From positions 1,798,001 to 1,862,000 of the forward strand of contig NZ_CP085224.1 in NCBI RefSeq assembly GCF_044803115.1: a stretch of DNA of 64,000 nt, read 5' to 3'. The notes below the pieces were generated by a model that was not told where the DNA came from, did not search any database, and saw nothing but the letters and a program-made list of their open reading frames with translations. The DNA comes from Caenispirillum salinarum_A (GTDB taxonomy: Bacteria > Pseudomonadota > Alphaproteobacteria > Rhodospirillales > Rhodospirillaceae). Both the position numbers and the translations under genes were made by a program. Of this stretch, positions 1 to 8,311 are shown in pieces. Positions within the stretch are counted from its first letter, which is position 1, and every line of letters starts with the position of its first letter.

Positions 1-1997
1 CCCTGCGCGCAGGGCTGGCCGGGACGAGCCTGGAAACGCTGGATCTCGTCAGCCTGGCGGGCGAGGGCACGGTGGCCGGCACCGCCGTGGACTACCTGCC
101 GCCCATGCCGGTGGTGACCGGCGCCAGCGCCGACATGACCATGGATGCGACGGCCTTCCGCCTGGACATCACCGACGGCCAGGTCGGCGACCTGCGGGTC
201 ACGCGCGGCGACGTCGACTTCCTGCAACTGGACCAGCACCCCCAGCTCGCCGACATCGACCTGACCATCGACGGCCCCCTGCGCGACGCGCTCCGGCTGG
301 TGGACAGCGAGCCGCTGGGCTACGTCTCGCGCTACGGCCTGGGCATCGACGGCGTGCACGGAACCTCCAGCACGCGGCTCGCCATCAGCTTCCCCCTGCT
401 CGACAGCCTGACGCTGGACGACGTGGAGGTGCGCGCCGACAGCACCATCCGCGATGCCGTCCTGCCGGATGCCGCCTTCGGGCAGTCGCTGACCGACGGT
501 GACCTCGCGTTGTCCGTCACCAAGCGCGGCATGACGGTGGAGGGCGAAGCCGCCGTGGCGGCGGTGCCGGCCAAGGTGAAATGGATCGAGAATTTCGAGG
601 ACGGCGCCGACTTCCGCAGCCGCTACGAGGCCGAGGCGACCCTTTCGCCCGAGCAGCGCACGGCGCTCGACCTGGACATTCCGCCGCTGTCGCCGCCGTT
701 CCTGGACGGCCCGACCGGCGCCTCGGTGATCGTCACGCAATTGCCCTCGGGCCAGAGCACGCTGGGGGCGACGCTCGACCTGACGCCGGCTGCCATGCAC
801 CTGCCGGGGTTCGAGTGGCGCAAGCCGCCGGGAACCTCGGGCCGGGCGACCCTCTCCGCCCTTCTGGCCAAGGGCGGTGCGCTGCGGGAGGTGAACCGCT
901 TCACCGTGATCGCCGGGAACGACCTGTCCATCGCCGGCAGCGTCAGCCTGCTGCCCGACGGCGGTGTCGGCCGGGTGGGGCTGGAACAGGCCAGCGTCGG
1001 CGAGACGACCTTCACCGGCGGTGCCTCCTTCCGCCCCGACGGCGGGCTGGACATCGACATCAACGGCGAGGCGCTGGATATGGTCCCGCTGCTGACCGGC
1101 GGCGAGGATGACCACGGCGCGGAGGCGGACGGGACTGCCGTTGCCGGAGCGCCATCCGAGGATGGTGCCGGCGACCTGCCGCCGTTGTCCCTGCGGGCGC
1201 AGTTCGACGTGGTGTGGATCGGCGAGGACGCGACGCTGGAGAACGCCGTCGCCCACATCATCCGTGATGAAAACGGCTGGCGCGCCATGGACGTCAGCGC
1301 GCTGGCGGAGGCCGCCGCGCCGTTGCGCTTCCAGTACCGGCCGCTCGACGACGGCACCGGACGCCATGCCTTCACGCTGGACAGCGGGGCCGCCGGCGTG
1401 GTGCTGCGGGCCGTGAACGTGCTGGACACCATGCGCGGCGGCACGCTTTCCGTCCGGGGCACGGTGGCACCGGACGACACCGTGTCCGGCCTGGCCGAAA
1501 TCCGCGATTTCCGCCTGATGGATGCGCCGGTGCTCGCCAAGGTCCTGTCGGTGGCGGCGCTGACCGGCATCCTGGAGAGCCTGTCCGGCGAAGGCCTGGC
1601 GTTCAGCCGCGCCGTCGCACCCTTCGAGATGGAGGACGGCGTTCTGCGCCTGACTGATGCCCGCGCGCACGGGCCGTCGCTCGGCCTGACGGCGGAAGGC
1701 GTGATCGGAACGGAGGAGCCGGAGGTGGTGGATGTTCGCGGCACCATCGTGCCCGTCTACGCCATCAACAGCCTGCTGGGCAACCTGCCGGTCATCGGCG
1801 ACCTGATCACCGGCGGCGACGAGGGCGGCGGCCTGTTCGCGGCGACCTATACCGTGAAGGGCGAGCTTGCGGCGCCCTCGGTCAACGTCAACCCGCTGTC
1901 GGTGCTGGCGCCGGGCTTCCTGCGCAAGCTGTTCGAAGCGCCGGCGCCGCAGACGGTGGAGCGTCCGGCCGAGGACGAGGCCGGCGACAGCGATTGA
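1..1997 (+). CDS. AsmA-like / DUF3971-type envelope protein, C-terminal part
   Basis: The reading frame is open from the window edge, so the 5' end lies outside; a GTG at 72 is an internal codon rather than a convincing start. The visible part of about 660 residues is rich in beta-strand-like repeats of small and acidic residues with no catalytic motif. Its last third, with a run resembling VLSVAALTGILESL followed by a glycine-rich stretch and a NPLSVLAPGFLRKLF tail, is typical of the AsmA-like C-terminal domain of YhdP/TamB-like proteins. Family members sit in the inner membrane, span the periplasm and are linked to phospholipid transport to the outer membrane. The anchor that would confirm this is upstream of the window. 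It ends 109 bp before ahpC and is probably not co-regulated with it. Confidence 0.75.
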   Translation, partial: LRAGLAGTSLETLDLVSLAGEGTVAGTAVDYLPPMPVVTGASADMTMDATAFRLDITDGQVGDLRVTRGDVDFLQLDQHPQLADIDLTIDGPLRDALRLVDSEPLGYVSRYGLGIDGVHGTSSTRLAISFPLLDSLTLDDVEVRADSTIRDAVLPDAAFGQSLTDGDLALSVTKRGMTVEGEAAVAAVPAKVKWIENFEDGADFRSRYEAEATLSPEQRTALDLDIPPLSPPFLDGPTGASVIVTQLPSGQSTLGATLDLTPAAMHLPGFEWRKPPGTSGRATLSALLAKGGALREVNRFTVIAGNDLSIAGSVSLLPDGGVGRVGLEQASVGETTFTGGASFRPDGGLDIDINGEALDMVPLLTGGEDDHGAEADGTAVAGAPSEDGAGDLPPLSLRAQFDVVWIGEDATLENAVAHIIRDENGWRAMDVSALAEAAAPLRFQYRPLDDGTGRHAFTLDSGAAGVVLRAVNVLDTMRGGTLSVRGTVAPDDTVSGLAEIRDFRLMDAPVLAKVLSVAALTGILESLSGEGLAFSRAVAPFEMEDGVLRLTDARAHGPSLGLTAEGVIGTEEPEVVDVRGTIVPVYAINSLLGNLPVIGDLITGGDEGGGLFAATYTVKGELAAPSVNVNPLSVLAPGFLRKLFEAPAPQTVERPAEDEAGDSD

Positions 1998-2106
1998 AGA
2001 TCGTTTTTTGCGATCAAAAAACCGTGTATTTCCAATTTTATAATTTTCGGGCTGGACCCTATTCTCCGGGGTGTCGAAAGAACGAACCCCAGAGACGGAG
2101 TGATCC
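1998..2106 (+). promoter_or_regulatory. AT-rich leader upstream of ahpC
   Basis: This short gap is strikingly A/T-rich for the surrounding DNA. It contains a TATAAT at 2039-2044 that could be a -10 element, and a small GATCG/CGATC inverted repeat just after the preceding stop codon. A GAGACGGAG ribosome-binding site sits at 2091-2099. I could not find a convincing -35 or a clear OxyR-type spaced repeat, so the promoter assignment is tentative. Confidence 0.35.
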
Positions 2107-2670
2107 ATGTCCCTCATCAACACCGAGATCAAGCCCTTCACCGCCCAGGCCTACAAGAACGGCGAGTTCCTGCAGGTGACCGATGCCGACCTGAAGGGCA
2201 AGTGGTCCGTGGTGTTCTTCTACCCGGCCGACTTCACCTTCGTCTGCCCGACGGAGCTTGAGGACCTGGCCGACAACTACGCCGAGTTCCAGAAGCTGGG
2301 CGTCGAGATCTACAGCGTCTCCACCGACACCCACTTCGCCCACAAGGCCTGGCACGATACCTCCGACGCCATCGGCAAGATCGAATACACCATGGTCGGC
2401 GACCCGACCGGCACCATCAGCCGCAACTTCGACGTGATGATCGAAGAAGCCGGCGTCGCCAACCGCGGCACCTTCGTGATCGACCCCGAGGGCAAGATCC
2501 AGCTGGTGGAGATCACTGCCGAGGGTGTCGGCCGCGACGCGACCGAGCTGCTGCGCAAGATCAAGGCCGCGCAGTACGTCGCCGCCCACCCCGGCGAGGT
2601 CTGCCCCGCCAAGTGGAAGGAAGGCGAGAAGACCCTCGCGCCGTCCCTGGACCTGGTCGGCAAGATCTAA
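2107..2670 (+). CDS. ahpC: Alkyl hydroperoxide reductase subunit C (peroxiredoxin)
   Basis: This 187-residue typical 2-Cys peroxiredoxin has the expected length. The peroxidatic cysteine is Cys47 in the motif DFTFVCPTELED, and the resolving cysteine is Cys166 in HPGEVCPAKW near the C-terminus. It reduces hydrogen peroxide and organic hydroperoxides in the cytoplasm and is recycled by AhpF, whose gene follows 103 bp downstream on the same strand. The start ATG has a good purine-rich ribosome-binding site. The ahpC-ahpF pair is likely one transcription unit closed by the terminator at 4388-4420. Confidence 0.97.
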   Translation: MSLINTEIKPFTAQAYKNGEFLQVTDADLKGKWSVVFFYPADFTFVCPTELEDLADNYAEFQKLGVEIYSVSTDTHFAHKAWHDTSDAIGKIEYTMVGDPTGTISRNFDVMIEEAGVANRGTFVIDPEGKIQLVEITAEGVGRDATELLRKIKAAQYVAAHPGEVCPAKWKEGEKTLAPSLDLVGKI

Positions 2671-2773
2671 GGCCTTCGCCTGACCGGCGGACGCGGCGGC
2701 CCGTGTGGCGCCGCCGCGTCCCCGCCTTCCTTCGCACGCAGAAGAACAGAACGATATCGGGGGATCCCTCGTC

Positions 2774-4363
2774 ATGTTGGACAGCACTCTCAAGGCCCAG
2801 TTGAAGGGCTACCTGGAGAACATCACGCAGCCCGTGGAGCTGGTCGCCGCGCTGGACGACGGCGAGAAGTCCCGCGAACTGGATGAATTGCTGCGCGAGA
2901 TCGCCAGCCTGTCGGACCGGATCACGGTGGCGCATGCCGATGACGCCGCCGACCTGCGCCGCCCGTCGTTCGCCATCAGCCGTCGCGGCACGGACGTGGC
3001 GGTGACCTTCGCCGGCCTGCCCATGGGGCATGAGTTCAACTCGCTGGTGCTGGCGCTGTTGCAGGTGGGCGGTCATCCGTCCAAGACGGCGCAGGACGTC
3101 ATCGCGCAGGTCAAGGACCTGGACGGCGACTTCCACTTCGAGACCTATTTCTCGCTGTCCTGCCAGAACTGCCCCGACGTGGTGCAGGCGCTGAACCTGA
3201 TGAGCGTGCTCAACCCCCGCATCCGCCACACGGCCATCGACGGCGGCCTGTTCCCCGAAGAGGTCGAGCGGCGCCAGGTCATGGCGGTGCCGAGCGTCTT
3301 CCTCAACGGCGAGCCCTTCGCCCAGGGCCGCATGAGCCTGGAGCAGATTCTGGCGAAGGTCGATACCGGCGCCGATGCCCGCGCGGCGGAGGCGTTGAAG
3401 GCCAAAAAGCCCTTCGACGTGCTGGTGGTCGGCGGCGGCCCGGCCGGCGCGTCGGCCGCCATCTACGCCGCCCGCAAGGGCATCCGCACCGGCGTGGCGG
3501 CGGAGCGGTTCGGCGGACAGGTGCTGGACACCATGGCGATCGAGAACTTCATCTCGGTCCCCCACACCGAAGGCCCCAAGCTGGCCGCGGCGCTGGAGCA
3601 GCACGTCAACGACTACGACGTGGACGTCATGCCGCTCCAGCGGGCCGAGAAGCTGGTGCCGGCCAAGGTGCCGGGCGGCCTGGCCGAGGTGCACCTGGCG
3701 AACGGCGCGGTGCTGCGCTCGCGCACCGTCATCCTGTCCACCGGCGCCCGCTGGCGGCAGATGGGCGTGCCCGGCGAGGAAGAGTACCGCAACAAGGGCG
3801 TGGCCTACTGCCCGCACTGCGACGGCCCGCTGTTCAAGGGCAAGCGCGTGGCGGTGATCGGCGGCGGCAACTCGGGCGTGGAAGCGGCCATCGACCTGGC
3901 CGGCATCGTGGCGCACGTGACGCTCATCGAGTTCGACACGGCCCTGCGCGCCGACGCGGTGCTTCAGGACAAGCTGCGCAGCCTGCGCAACGTGACCATC
4001 ATCACCAACGGCAAGACGACCGGGGTGAACGGCGACGGGCAGAAGGTCAACGGCCTGACCTACGAGGACCGCGAGACCGGCGATATCCATACGCTGGCGC
4101 TGGAAGGCATCTTCGTCCAGATCGGCCTGGTGCCCAACACCGAATGGCTGAAGGGCGGCCCGGTGCGCCTGAGCCCGCGCGGCGAGATCGAGGTCGATGC
4201 GCGCGGCGAAACGTCGGTGCCGGGTGTGTTCGCCGCCGGAGACGCGACGACGGTGCCCTACAAGCAGATCGTCATCGCCATGGGCGAGGGCTCCAAGGCC
4301 GCCCTCTCGGCCTTCGACCACCTCATCCGCACGGTCCCTGTGGACGAGGCCGAAGCGGCCTGA
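2774..4363 (+). CDS. ahpF: Alkyl hydroperoxide reductase subunit F (NADH:peroxiredoxin reductase)
   Basis: This flavoprotein of 529 residues passes electrons from NADH through FAD and two redox-active disulfides to AhpC. The N-terminal double-thioredoxin-fold domain carries the first CxxC (SCQNCPD, Cys130/Cys133). A GGGPAGASAA dinucleotide motif binds FAD, the second CxxC is YCPHCDG (Cys346/Cys349) followed directly by the NADH motif VIGGGNSGVEAA, and the C-terminus has GVFAAGDAT. These match the layout of E. coli AhpF (about 521 residues). I chose the ATG at 2774 because the family N-terminus (MLDSTLKAQLKGYL) begins there; a longer in-frame extension upstream is proline-rich noise. Confidence 0.96.
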   Translation: MLDSTLKAQLKGYLENITQPVELVAALDDGEKSRELDELLREIASLSDRITVAHADDAADLRRPSFAISRRGTDVAVTFAGLPMGHEFNSLVLALLQVGGHPSKTAQDVIAQVKDLDGDFHFETYFSLSCQNCPDVVQALNLMSVLNPRIRHTAIDGGLFPEEVERRQVMAVPSVFLNGEPFAQGRMSLEQILAKVDTGADARAAEALKAKKPFDVLVVGGGPAGASAAIYAARKGIRTGVAAERFGGQVLDTMAIENFISVPHTEGPKLAAALEQHVNDYDVDVMPLQRAEKLVPAKVPGGLAEVHLANGAVLRSRTVILSTGARWRQMGVPGEEEYRNKGVAYCPHCDGPLFKGKRVAVIGGGNSGVEAAIDLAGIVAHVTLIEFDTALRADAVLQDKLRSLRNVTIITNGKTTGVNGDGQKVNGLTYEDRETGDIHTLALEGIFVQIGLVPNTEWLKGGPVRLSPRGEIEVDARGETSVPGVFAAGDATTVPYKQIVIAMGEGSKAALSAFDHLIRTVPVDEAEAA

Positions 4364-4387
4364 CGAGATGACCTCGTAGTGCAGAGG

Positions 4388-4420
4388 AAAGCCCCGCCGG
4401 TTGGTCCTGCGGGGCTTTTC
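4388..4420 (+). terminator. Rho-independent terminator after ahpF
   Basis: A 7-bp G/C stem (GCCCCGC / GCGGGGC) with an 11-nt loop is preceded by AAA and followed by TTTT. It lies 25 bp after the ahpF stop and closes the ahpCF unit. Confidence 0.85.
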
Positions 4421-4440
4421 GCCGGCTGTGACAAGCTTGC

Positions 4441-4476
4441 GCCGATACCAGTCCGTCGCTATTTTTTGGTATCGGC
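4441..4476. promoter_or_regulatory. Palindromic operator candidate of the parDE module
   Basis: Perfect 9-bp inverted arms GCCGATACC and GGTATCGGC are separated by 18 bp, directly upstream of the ribosome-binding site (GGAGGG) and start of parD. ParD-type antitoxins bind palindromes in their own promoter, so autoregulation is the natural reading. Binding itself is inferred. Confidence 0.6.
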
Positions 4477-4489
4477 TTAGGAGGGCGTC

Positions 4490-4735
4490 ATGCCGAGAAA
4501 CACGTCTGTAAGTTTGGGCGATCACTTCGCGGCCTTCATCGACAACCAAGTCGCAGCCGGCCGGTACGGTTCAGCAAGCGATGTCGTGCGGGCGGGGCTG
4601 CGGCTTCTTGAAGAGCATGAGGCGAAGGTGGCGGCGCTGCGTCAGGCCTTGATCGAGGGCGAGGAGAGCGGCCCGCCGGAGCCGTTTGACGTGGAAAGCT
4701 TCATTCGCGAAAAACGCCGGGATTCAGGTGCTTGA
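4490..4735 (+). CDS. parD: ParD-family antitoxin
   Basis: This 81-residue protein has the ribbon-helix-helix start of ParD antitoxins (MPRNTSVSLGDHFAAFIDNQ) followed by YGSASDVVRAGLRLLEEHE, the family's signature helix. The acidic C-terminus ending in ESFIREKRRD would wrap the toxin. It overlaps the start of the toxin gene, whose TTG sits inside the parD stop region. ParD neutralises the gyrase-poisoning ParE toxin and represses its own promoter. The toxin partner here appears frameshifted. Confidence 0.88.
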   Translation: MPRNTSVSLGDHFAAFIDNQVAAGRYGSASDVVRAGLRLLEEHEAKVAALRQALIEGEESGPPEPFDVESFIREKRRDSGA

Positions 4736-5024
4736 GCAGGTGCAGTTTCTCGCCTCGCGCCCAGGCCGACTTGTCGGAAATTTGGGATTACACGGTCGAA
4801 CAGTGGGGCGAGCTTCAGGCGGATAGATACATTCGCCTGATCGCCGGTGTTTGCGACGACCTCGCAGCCGGTCGTCTAAGGGGGCAAGTGCCGAAGCCTT
4901 GCGTGCAGGCTACTTTCGGTGTCGTGCCGGCTCCCACATCCTTTTCTATCGCTGGACGTATGGCGGCGGCATCGAGGTGATCCGTGTTCTGCATCAACGC
5001 ATGGACGTGAATCGGCATCTGTGA
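4732..5024 (+). pseudogene. parE: ParE-family toxin, frameshifted
   Basis: The frame starting at TTG 4732 gives a good ParE N-terminus (FSPRAQADLSEIWDYTVEQW, then DRYIRLIAGVCDDLAAGRLRG). After a run of five G at about 4880-4884 the true family C-terminus (AEALRAGYFRCRAGSHILFY, then GGGIEVIRVLHQRMDVNRHL) continues in the next frame to a stop at 5022-5024. One extra G in that run would restore a single ORF of normal ParE length. As written the gene would make an altered C-terminus lacking the conserved RxGxH-type strand. This is either a real inactivating deletion or a homopolymer sequencing error. Confidence 0.75.
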
Positions 5025-5028
5025 GAGA

Positions 5029-6153
5029 TCACGCCGACACAGCCGCCGTTTCCGCAGCAGTTCCCATCACCCGCCGCTTGAGCGAGGCGACGACGCGCGC
5101 AGCCGTTTGCCCGTCCCACAGCGCCGGGGGCGGGGCCGTGCGGGGGCCGGCGGCGAGGGCGGCGTGGGCGGCGCGGGACAAATCCGCCGGGGTGACGAGG
5201 CGGTTGCTGCCTTCCGTGATCGTGATCGGCCGTTCGGTGTTGGGGCGCAGAGTCAGGCAGGGGATGCCGAGGAAGGTGGTTTCCTCCTGCACGCCGCCGC
5301 TGTCGGTGATGACCAGCCGGGCGCCGGTGACGAGGCCCATGAAGTCGATATAGCCCAGGGGCTCCGTCAGCGTCAGGCCCGGCGCGGCCTCCAGCCGGTT
5401 CAGCAGGCCGAAGGTCGCCAGCATCTTGCGGGTACGCGGGTGGACGGGGAAGACCAGCGGCGTCTCGCTGGCGACGCTCACCAGCCCGTCGACCAGGGCG
5501 GTCAGCGTGTCCTCATGGTCGACGTTGGCCGGGCGGTGGAGGGTGACGACGCCGTAGTCCCCGCGCGCAAGGCCGTGCGCTTCGTGAGACCGGGTGGCCT
5601 CGATGCGGTCGCGCAGGGACACGAAGGTGTCGATCATGATGTTGCCGACCCGCTCCACGCAGTGCCCCCGGCCCTCGCGCGACAGGTTCTCGTCGCCGTC
5701 GGGGGAGGGGGTCCAGAGCAGGTCCGCGATGCTGTCGGTGACGACGCGGTTGATCTCTTCAGGCATGGTGCGGTCGCCGGAGCGTAGGCCCGCTTCCAGG
5801 TGCGCGACGGGGATGCACAACTTGGCGCCCACCAGCGCGCAGGCGACGGTGGAATTCACGTCCCCGACCACGATGATCCAGTCCGGCCGGCGGGCGAGGC
5901 AGACCTTTTCGTAGGCGACCATGACGCCGGCCGTCTGCTCGGCGTGGGTGCCGCTGCCGACCTCCAAGTGGTGGTCGGGCCGGGGGATGGAGAGGTCGCG
6001 GAAGAAGGCGTCGGACATGGCCGCGTCGTAGTGCTGGCCGGTGTGCACCAGTTCGGTCTCGCACCAGGCCTCCGCCCGCAGCGCGCGCACCAGCGGCGCC
6101 ACCTTCATGAAATTGGGGCGGGCGGCGGCAATGACATGGATCAGCGGCTTCAT
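5029..6153 (-). CDS. wecB: UDP-N-acetylglucosamine 2-epimerase (non-hydrolysing)
   Basis: This 374-residue enzyme interconverts UDP-GlcNAc and UDP-ManNAc. Recognisable blocks are the start MKPLIHVIAAARPNFMKVAP, VVGDVNSTVACALV, HLEAGLRSGDRTMPEEINR, VTLHRPANVD, and TDSGGVQEETTFLGIPCLTLR with the substrate-binding Glu/Arg cluster. The ATG at 6153 fits the family N-terminus; an in-frame extension upstream overlaps the next gene and is not credible. It is flanked on both sides by toxin-antitoxin modules rather than sugar genes. UDP-ManNAc could feed a polysaccharide, possibly the dehydrogenase encoded at 49200. Confidence 0.93.
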   Translation of the reverse strand: MKPLIHVIAAARPNFMKVAPLVRALRAEAWCETELVHTGQHYDAAMSDAFFRDLSIPRPDHHLEVGSGTHAEQTAGVMVAYEKVCLARRPDWIIVVGDVNSTVACALVGAKLCIPVAHLEAGLRSGDRTMPEEINRVVTDSIADLLWTPSPDGDENLSREGRGHCVERVGNIMIDTFVSLRDRIEATRSHEAHGLARGDYGVVTLHRPANVDHEDTLTALVDGLVSVASETPLVFPVHPRTRKMLATFGLLNRLEAAPGLTLTEPLGYIDFMGLVTGARLVITDSGGVQEETTFLGIPCLTLRPNTERPITITEGSNRLVTPADLSRAAHAALAAGPRTAPPPALWDGQTAARVVASLKRRVMGTAAETAAVSA

Positions 6154-6253
6154 GAGGCGTCTCGTCCCGTGGAACTCCTGACAAGCAGGATGGACACCGG
6201 GGGACGCCCCGCCTATCCACCGGAAGGGGGCGGGCGGCGGTTCATGGGGGGTG

Positions 6254-6562
6254 TCAGCGCGTGACGCGTCGCATCCAATTGCGGCCGGCGTAGGCGATGG
6301 CATGGACGTGGACTTCGCGTTTTCCTTCATCCACGGAAAACACGACCGTCGTCTTGTGGTCGACGGGAACCGCCCGTACCGGCTCTGCATACCCGCTGCG
6401 GACGGTGCCCCGGTGTGGCATCTCGGCCAGCATCTCCAGAAACGCGGCCAACTCCTCCACCTTGCGATCGGCGGCCTCAGGTCCGGCGTGATTGAGGAAC
6501 CATTCGGCGATATGGTCGACGTCATCTTCGACCAAGCGGTTCAGGACGACGCGGTAGGTCAT
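6254..6562 (-). CDS. RelE/ParE-family toxin
   Basis: This 102-residue protein has the RelE/ParE fold signature: MTYRVVLNRLVEDDVDHIAEWF, a central helical region with EELAAFLEMLAEMPHRGTVR, and C-terminal strands KTTVVFSVDEGKREVHVHAI. Members are either mRNA interferases or gyrase inhibitors; the sequence alone does not decide which. Its start overlaps the stop of the upstream antitoxin gene by 4 nt, the usual translational coupling in these modules. Unlike the module at 4490-5024 this frame is intact. Confidence 0.8.
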   Translation of the reverse strand: MTYRVVLNRLVEDDVDHIAEWFLNHAGPEAADRKVEELAAFLEMLAEMPHRGTVRSGYAEPVRAVPVDHKTTVVFSVDEGKREVHVHAIAYAGRNWMRRVTR

Positions 6563-6828
6563 CCGCGGCCCGCGCTTCGAACTCTCGCCCGCGCCTTTGC
6601 GAACGCCTGGTCAACGTCCACGTAGTCTTCACGCGGCGTCGCCATCCGCGCCCGGATTTCCTCGGCCATGGCATTGAGAGCGGCCTCGCGCTCGATCTCG
6701 TCGCGGATCATCTCTTCCACGGCGGCGGCTACGGCGGCGCTGGTGGAGGCGTAGACGCCTTCCTCCACCTTGGCCTTGAGGAACTCGGCATGGCGGTTGG
6801 TGAAGCTGAGCGTGGTCTTGACGGTCAT
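6559..6828 (-). CDS. ParD/CopG-like antitoxin
   Basis: This 89-residue protein begins MTVKTTLSFTNRHAEFLKAK and continues with GVYASTSAAVAAAVEEMIRDE, the ribbon-helix-helix pattern of ParD-type antitoxins. A charged C-terminal tail (PREDYVDVDQAFAKARARVR) would contact the toxin. It is the first gene of a two-gene operon with the toxin just downstream. The intergenic region before tyrS should contain its autoregulated promoter, but I saw no strong palindrome there. Confidence 0.8.
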   Translation of the reverse strand: MTVKTTLSFTNRHAEFLKAKVEEGVYASTSAAVAAAVEEMIRDEIEREAALNAMAEEIRARMATPREDYVDVDQAFAKARARVRSAGRG

Positions 6829-6944
6829 GGCGGCGCCTCATCGTCGTGCGGTATGACTTGGTCACACTATCGCGAAAGCCGCCCAACGGCAACGGGCGCT
6901 CCCGGTTTCCCGAAAGCGCCCGTCTTTCAAGCCACAGGGGCGTT

Positions 6945-8195
6945 TCAGGCCGGCTTCACCAGCGCGTGGCGCTTCTTGCCGGCGGAGACCTTGATGTGGT
7001 CGCCGTCCAGGTCGGCCAGCGTCACCACCCGCTCCTGGTCCGTCTCCGACGCATCGTTGAGCTTGGCGCCGCCCTGCTTGACCAGCCGCCGCGCCTCGCC
7101 CTTGGACGCCGTCAGTTCCAGGCGGACCAGCAAGTCGACCAAGCCGACGCCCGCTTCCAGATCGGCGCGCGGCACCTCGATGGTCGGCAGGTCGCCGCCG
7201 GCGCCGCCCTTTTCGAAGGTTTCCTCCGCCGTGCGGCGCGCGGCCGTGGCGGCGTCGCGGCCATGGGCCATGGCGGTGGCCTCGTCGGCCAGCACCTTCT
7301 TGGCGTCGTTGATCTCGGCACCCTGAAGCTGCTCCAGCCGCGCGCATTCCTCCAGCGGAAGCTCGGTGAACAGGCGCAGGAAACGGCCCACGTCGGCGTC
7401 TTCCGTGTTGCGCCAGAACTGCCAGTAGTCGTAGGGGCTGAGGCGTTCCGCGTTCAGCCACACCGCGCCGTTGGCCGTCTTGCCCATCTTGGCGCCCGAG
7501 GCGGTGGCGAGCAGCGGCGAGGTCAGGCCGAAGACCTCCTTGCCGTCGCAGCGGCGCGTCAGCTCCACGCCGTTGACGATGTTGCCCCATTGGTCGGACC
7601 CGCCCATCTGCAGGCTCACGCCCATCTTGCGGTTCAGCTCCAGGTAGTCGTAGGCCTGGAGGATCATGTAGTTGAACTCCAGGAACGACATGCTGTGCTC
7701 GCGCTCCAGCCGCTGCTTGACGCTTTCGAACGTCAGCATGCGGTTGATGGAGAAGTGGCGGCCGTAGTCGCGCAGGAAGGCGATGTAGTTCAACTGGTCC
7801 AGCCAGTCGGCGTTGTTGACCATCACCGCGTCGGTCGGGCCGTCGCCGAAGGTCAGGTACTTGGCGAAGACGCTCTTGATGCCGTCCATGTTGCGCGCGA
7901 TGGCCTCGTCGTCCAGCAGCTTGCGCGCCTCGTCGCGGCCCGTGGGGTCGCCGATGCGCGTGGTGCCGCCGCCCATCAGCACGACGGGCTTGTGGCCCGC
8001 CTTCTGCAGGTGGCGCAGCATCATGATCTGGATCAGCGAGCCGACGTGCAGGCTGTCCGCCGTGCAGTCGAAGCCGATATAGGCCGGCACGACTCCGTCG
8101 TACATCCGGGCGTCGAGGCCCTCGATGTCGGTGCACTGGTGGAGGTAACCACGCTCCACCACGGTCCGGATGAACGCGGAACGGTGAGTGCTCAT
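6945..8195 (-). CDS. tyrS: Tyrosyl-tRNA synthetase
   Basis: This class I aminoacyl-tRNA synthetase of 416 residues charges tRNA-Tyr. The HIGH-type motif is SLHVGSL around residues 49-54, with ADSLHVG matching the bacterial TyrS block. The KMSKS-type loop is GAKMGKTANG, and QMGGSDQWGNI is the tyrosine/ATP pocket. A C-terminal S4-like RNA-binding domain is visible (VRLELTASKGEARRLVKQGG, KLNDA). Length agrees with E. coli TyrS (424). The ATG at 8195 was chosen because family homology starts at RSAFIRTVVERGYL. It is divergent from anmK across a 116-bp gap. Confidence 0.97.
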   Translation of the reverse strand: MSTHRSAFIRTVVERGYLHQCTDIEGLDARMYDGVVPAYIGFDCTADSLHVGSLIQIMMLRHLQKAGHKPVVLMGGGTTRIGDPTGRDEARKLLDDEAIARNMDGIKSVFAKYLTFGDGPTDAVMVNNADWLDQLNYIAFLRDYGRHFSINRMLTFESVKQRLEREHSMSFLEFNYMILQAYDYLELNRKMGVSLQMGGSDQWGNIVNGVELTRRCDGKEVFGLTSPLLATASGAKMGKTANGAVWLNAERLSPYDYWQFWRNTEDADVGRFLRLFTELPLEECARLEQLQGAEINDAKKVLADEATAMAHGRDAATAARRTAEETFEKGGAGGDLPTIEVPRADLEAGVGLVDLLVRLELTASKGEARRLVKQGGAKLNDASETDQERVVTLADLDGDHIKVSAGKKRHALVKPA

Positions 8196-8311
8196 GGGAA
8201 TCGTGCCTTTTGTTCTTGCCAGTCTTGATCGGCGTTGCGGGAAGGGGGGTCGTTTAGCACAATCGCACCCGCCCGACAACGCAGCCCCGCCATGCAAGGA
8301 CGCCCGCCGCC

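Noticed and set aside
1998..2106. OxyR binding site upstream of ahpC
   Set aside because: I looked for the four spaced ATAG/CTAT half-sites and did not find a convincing set; only a possible -10 is reported.
2561..4549. 662-codon minus-strand ORF over ahpF
   Set aside because: It is the His/Arg-rich shadow of ahpF; the plus strand has full motif support.
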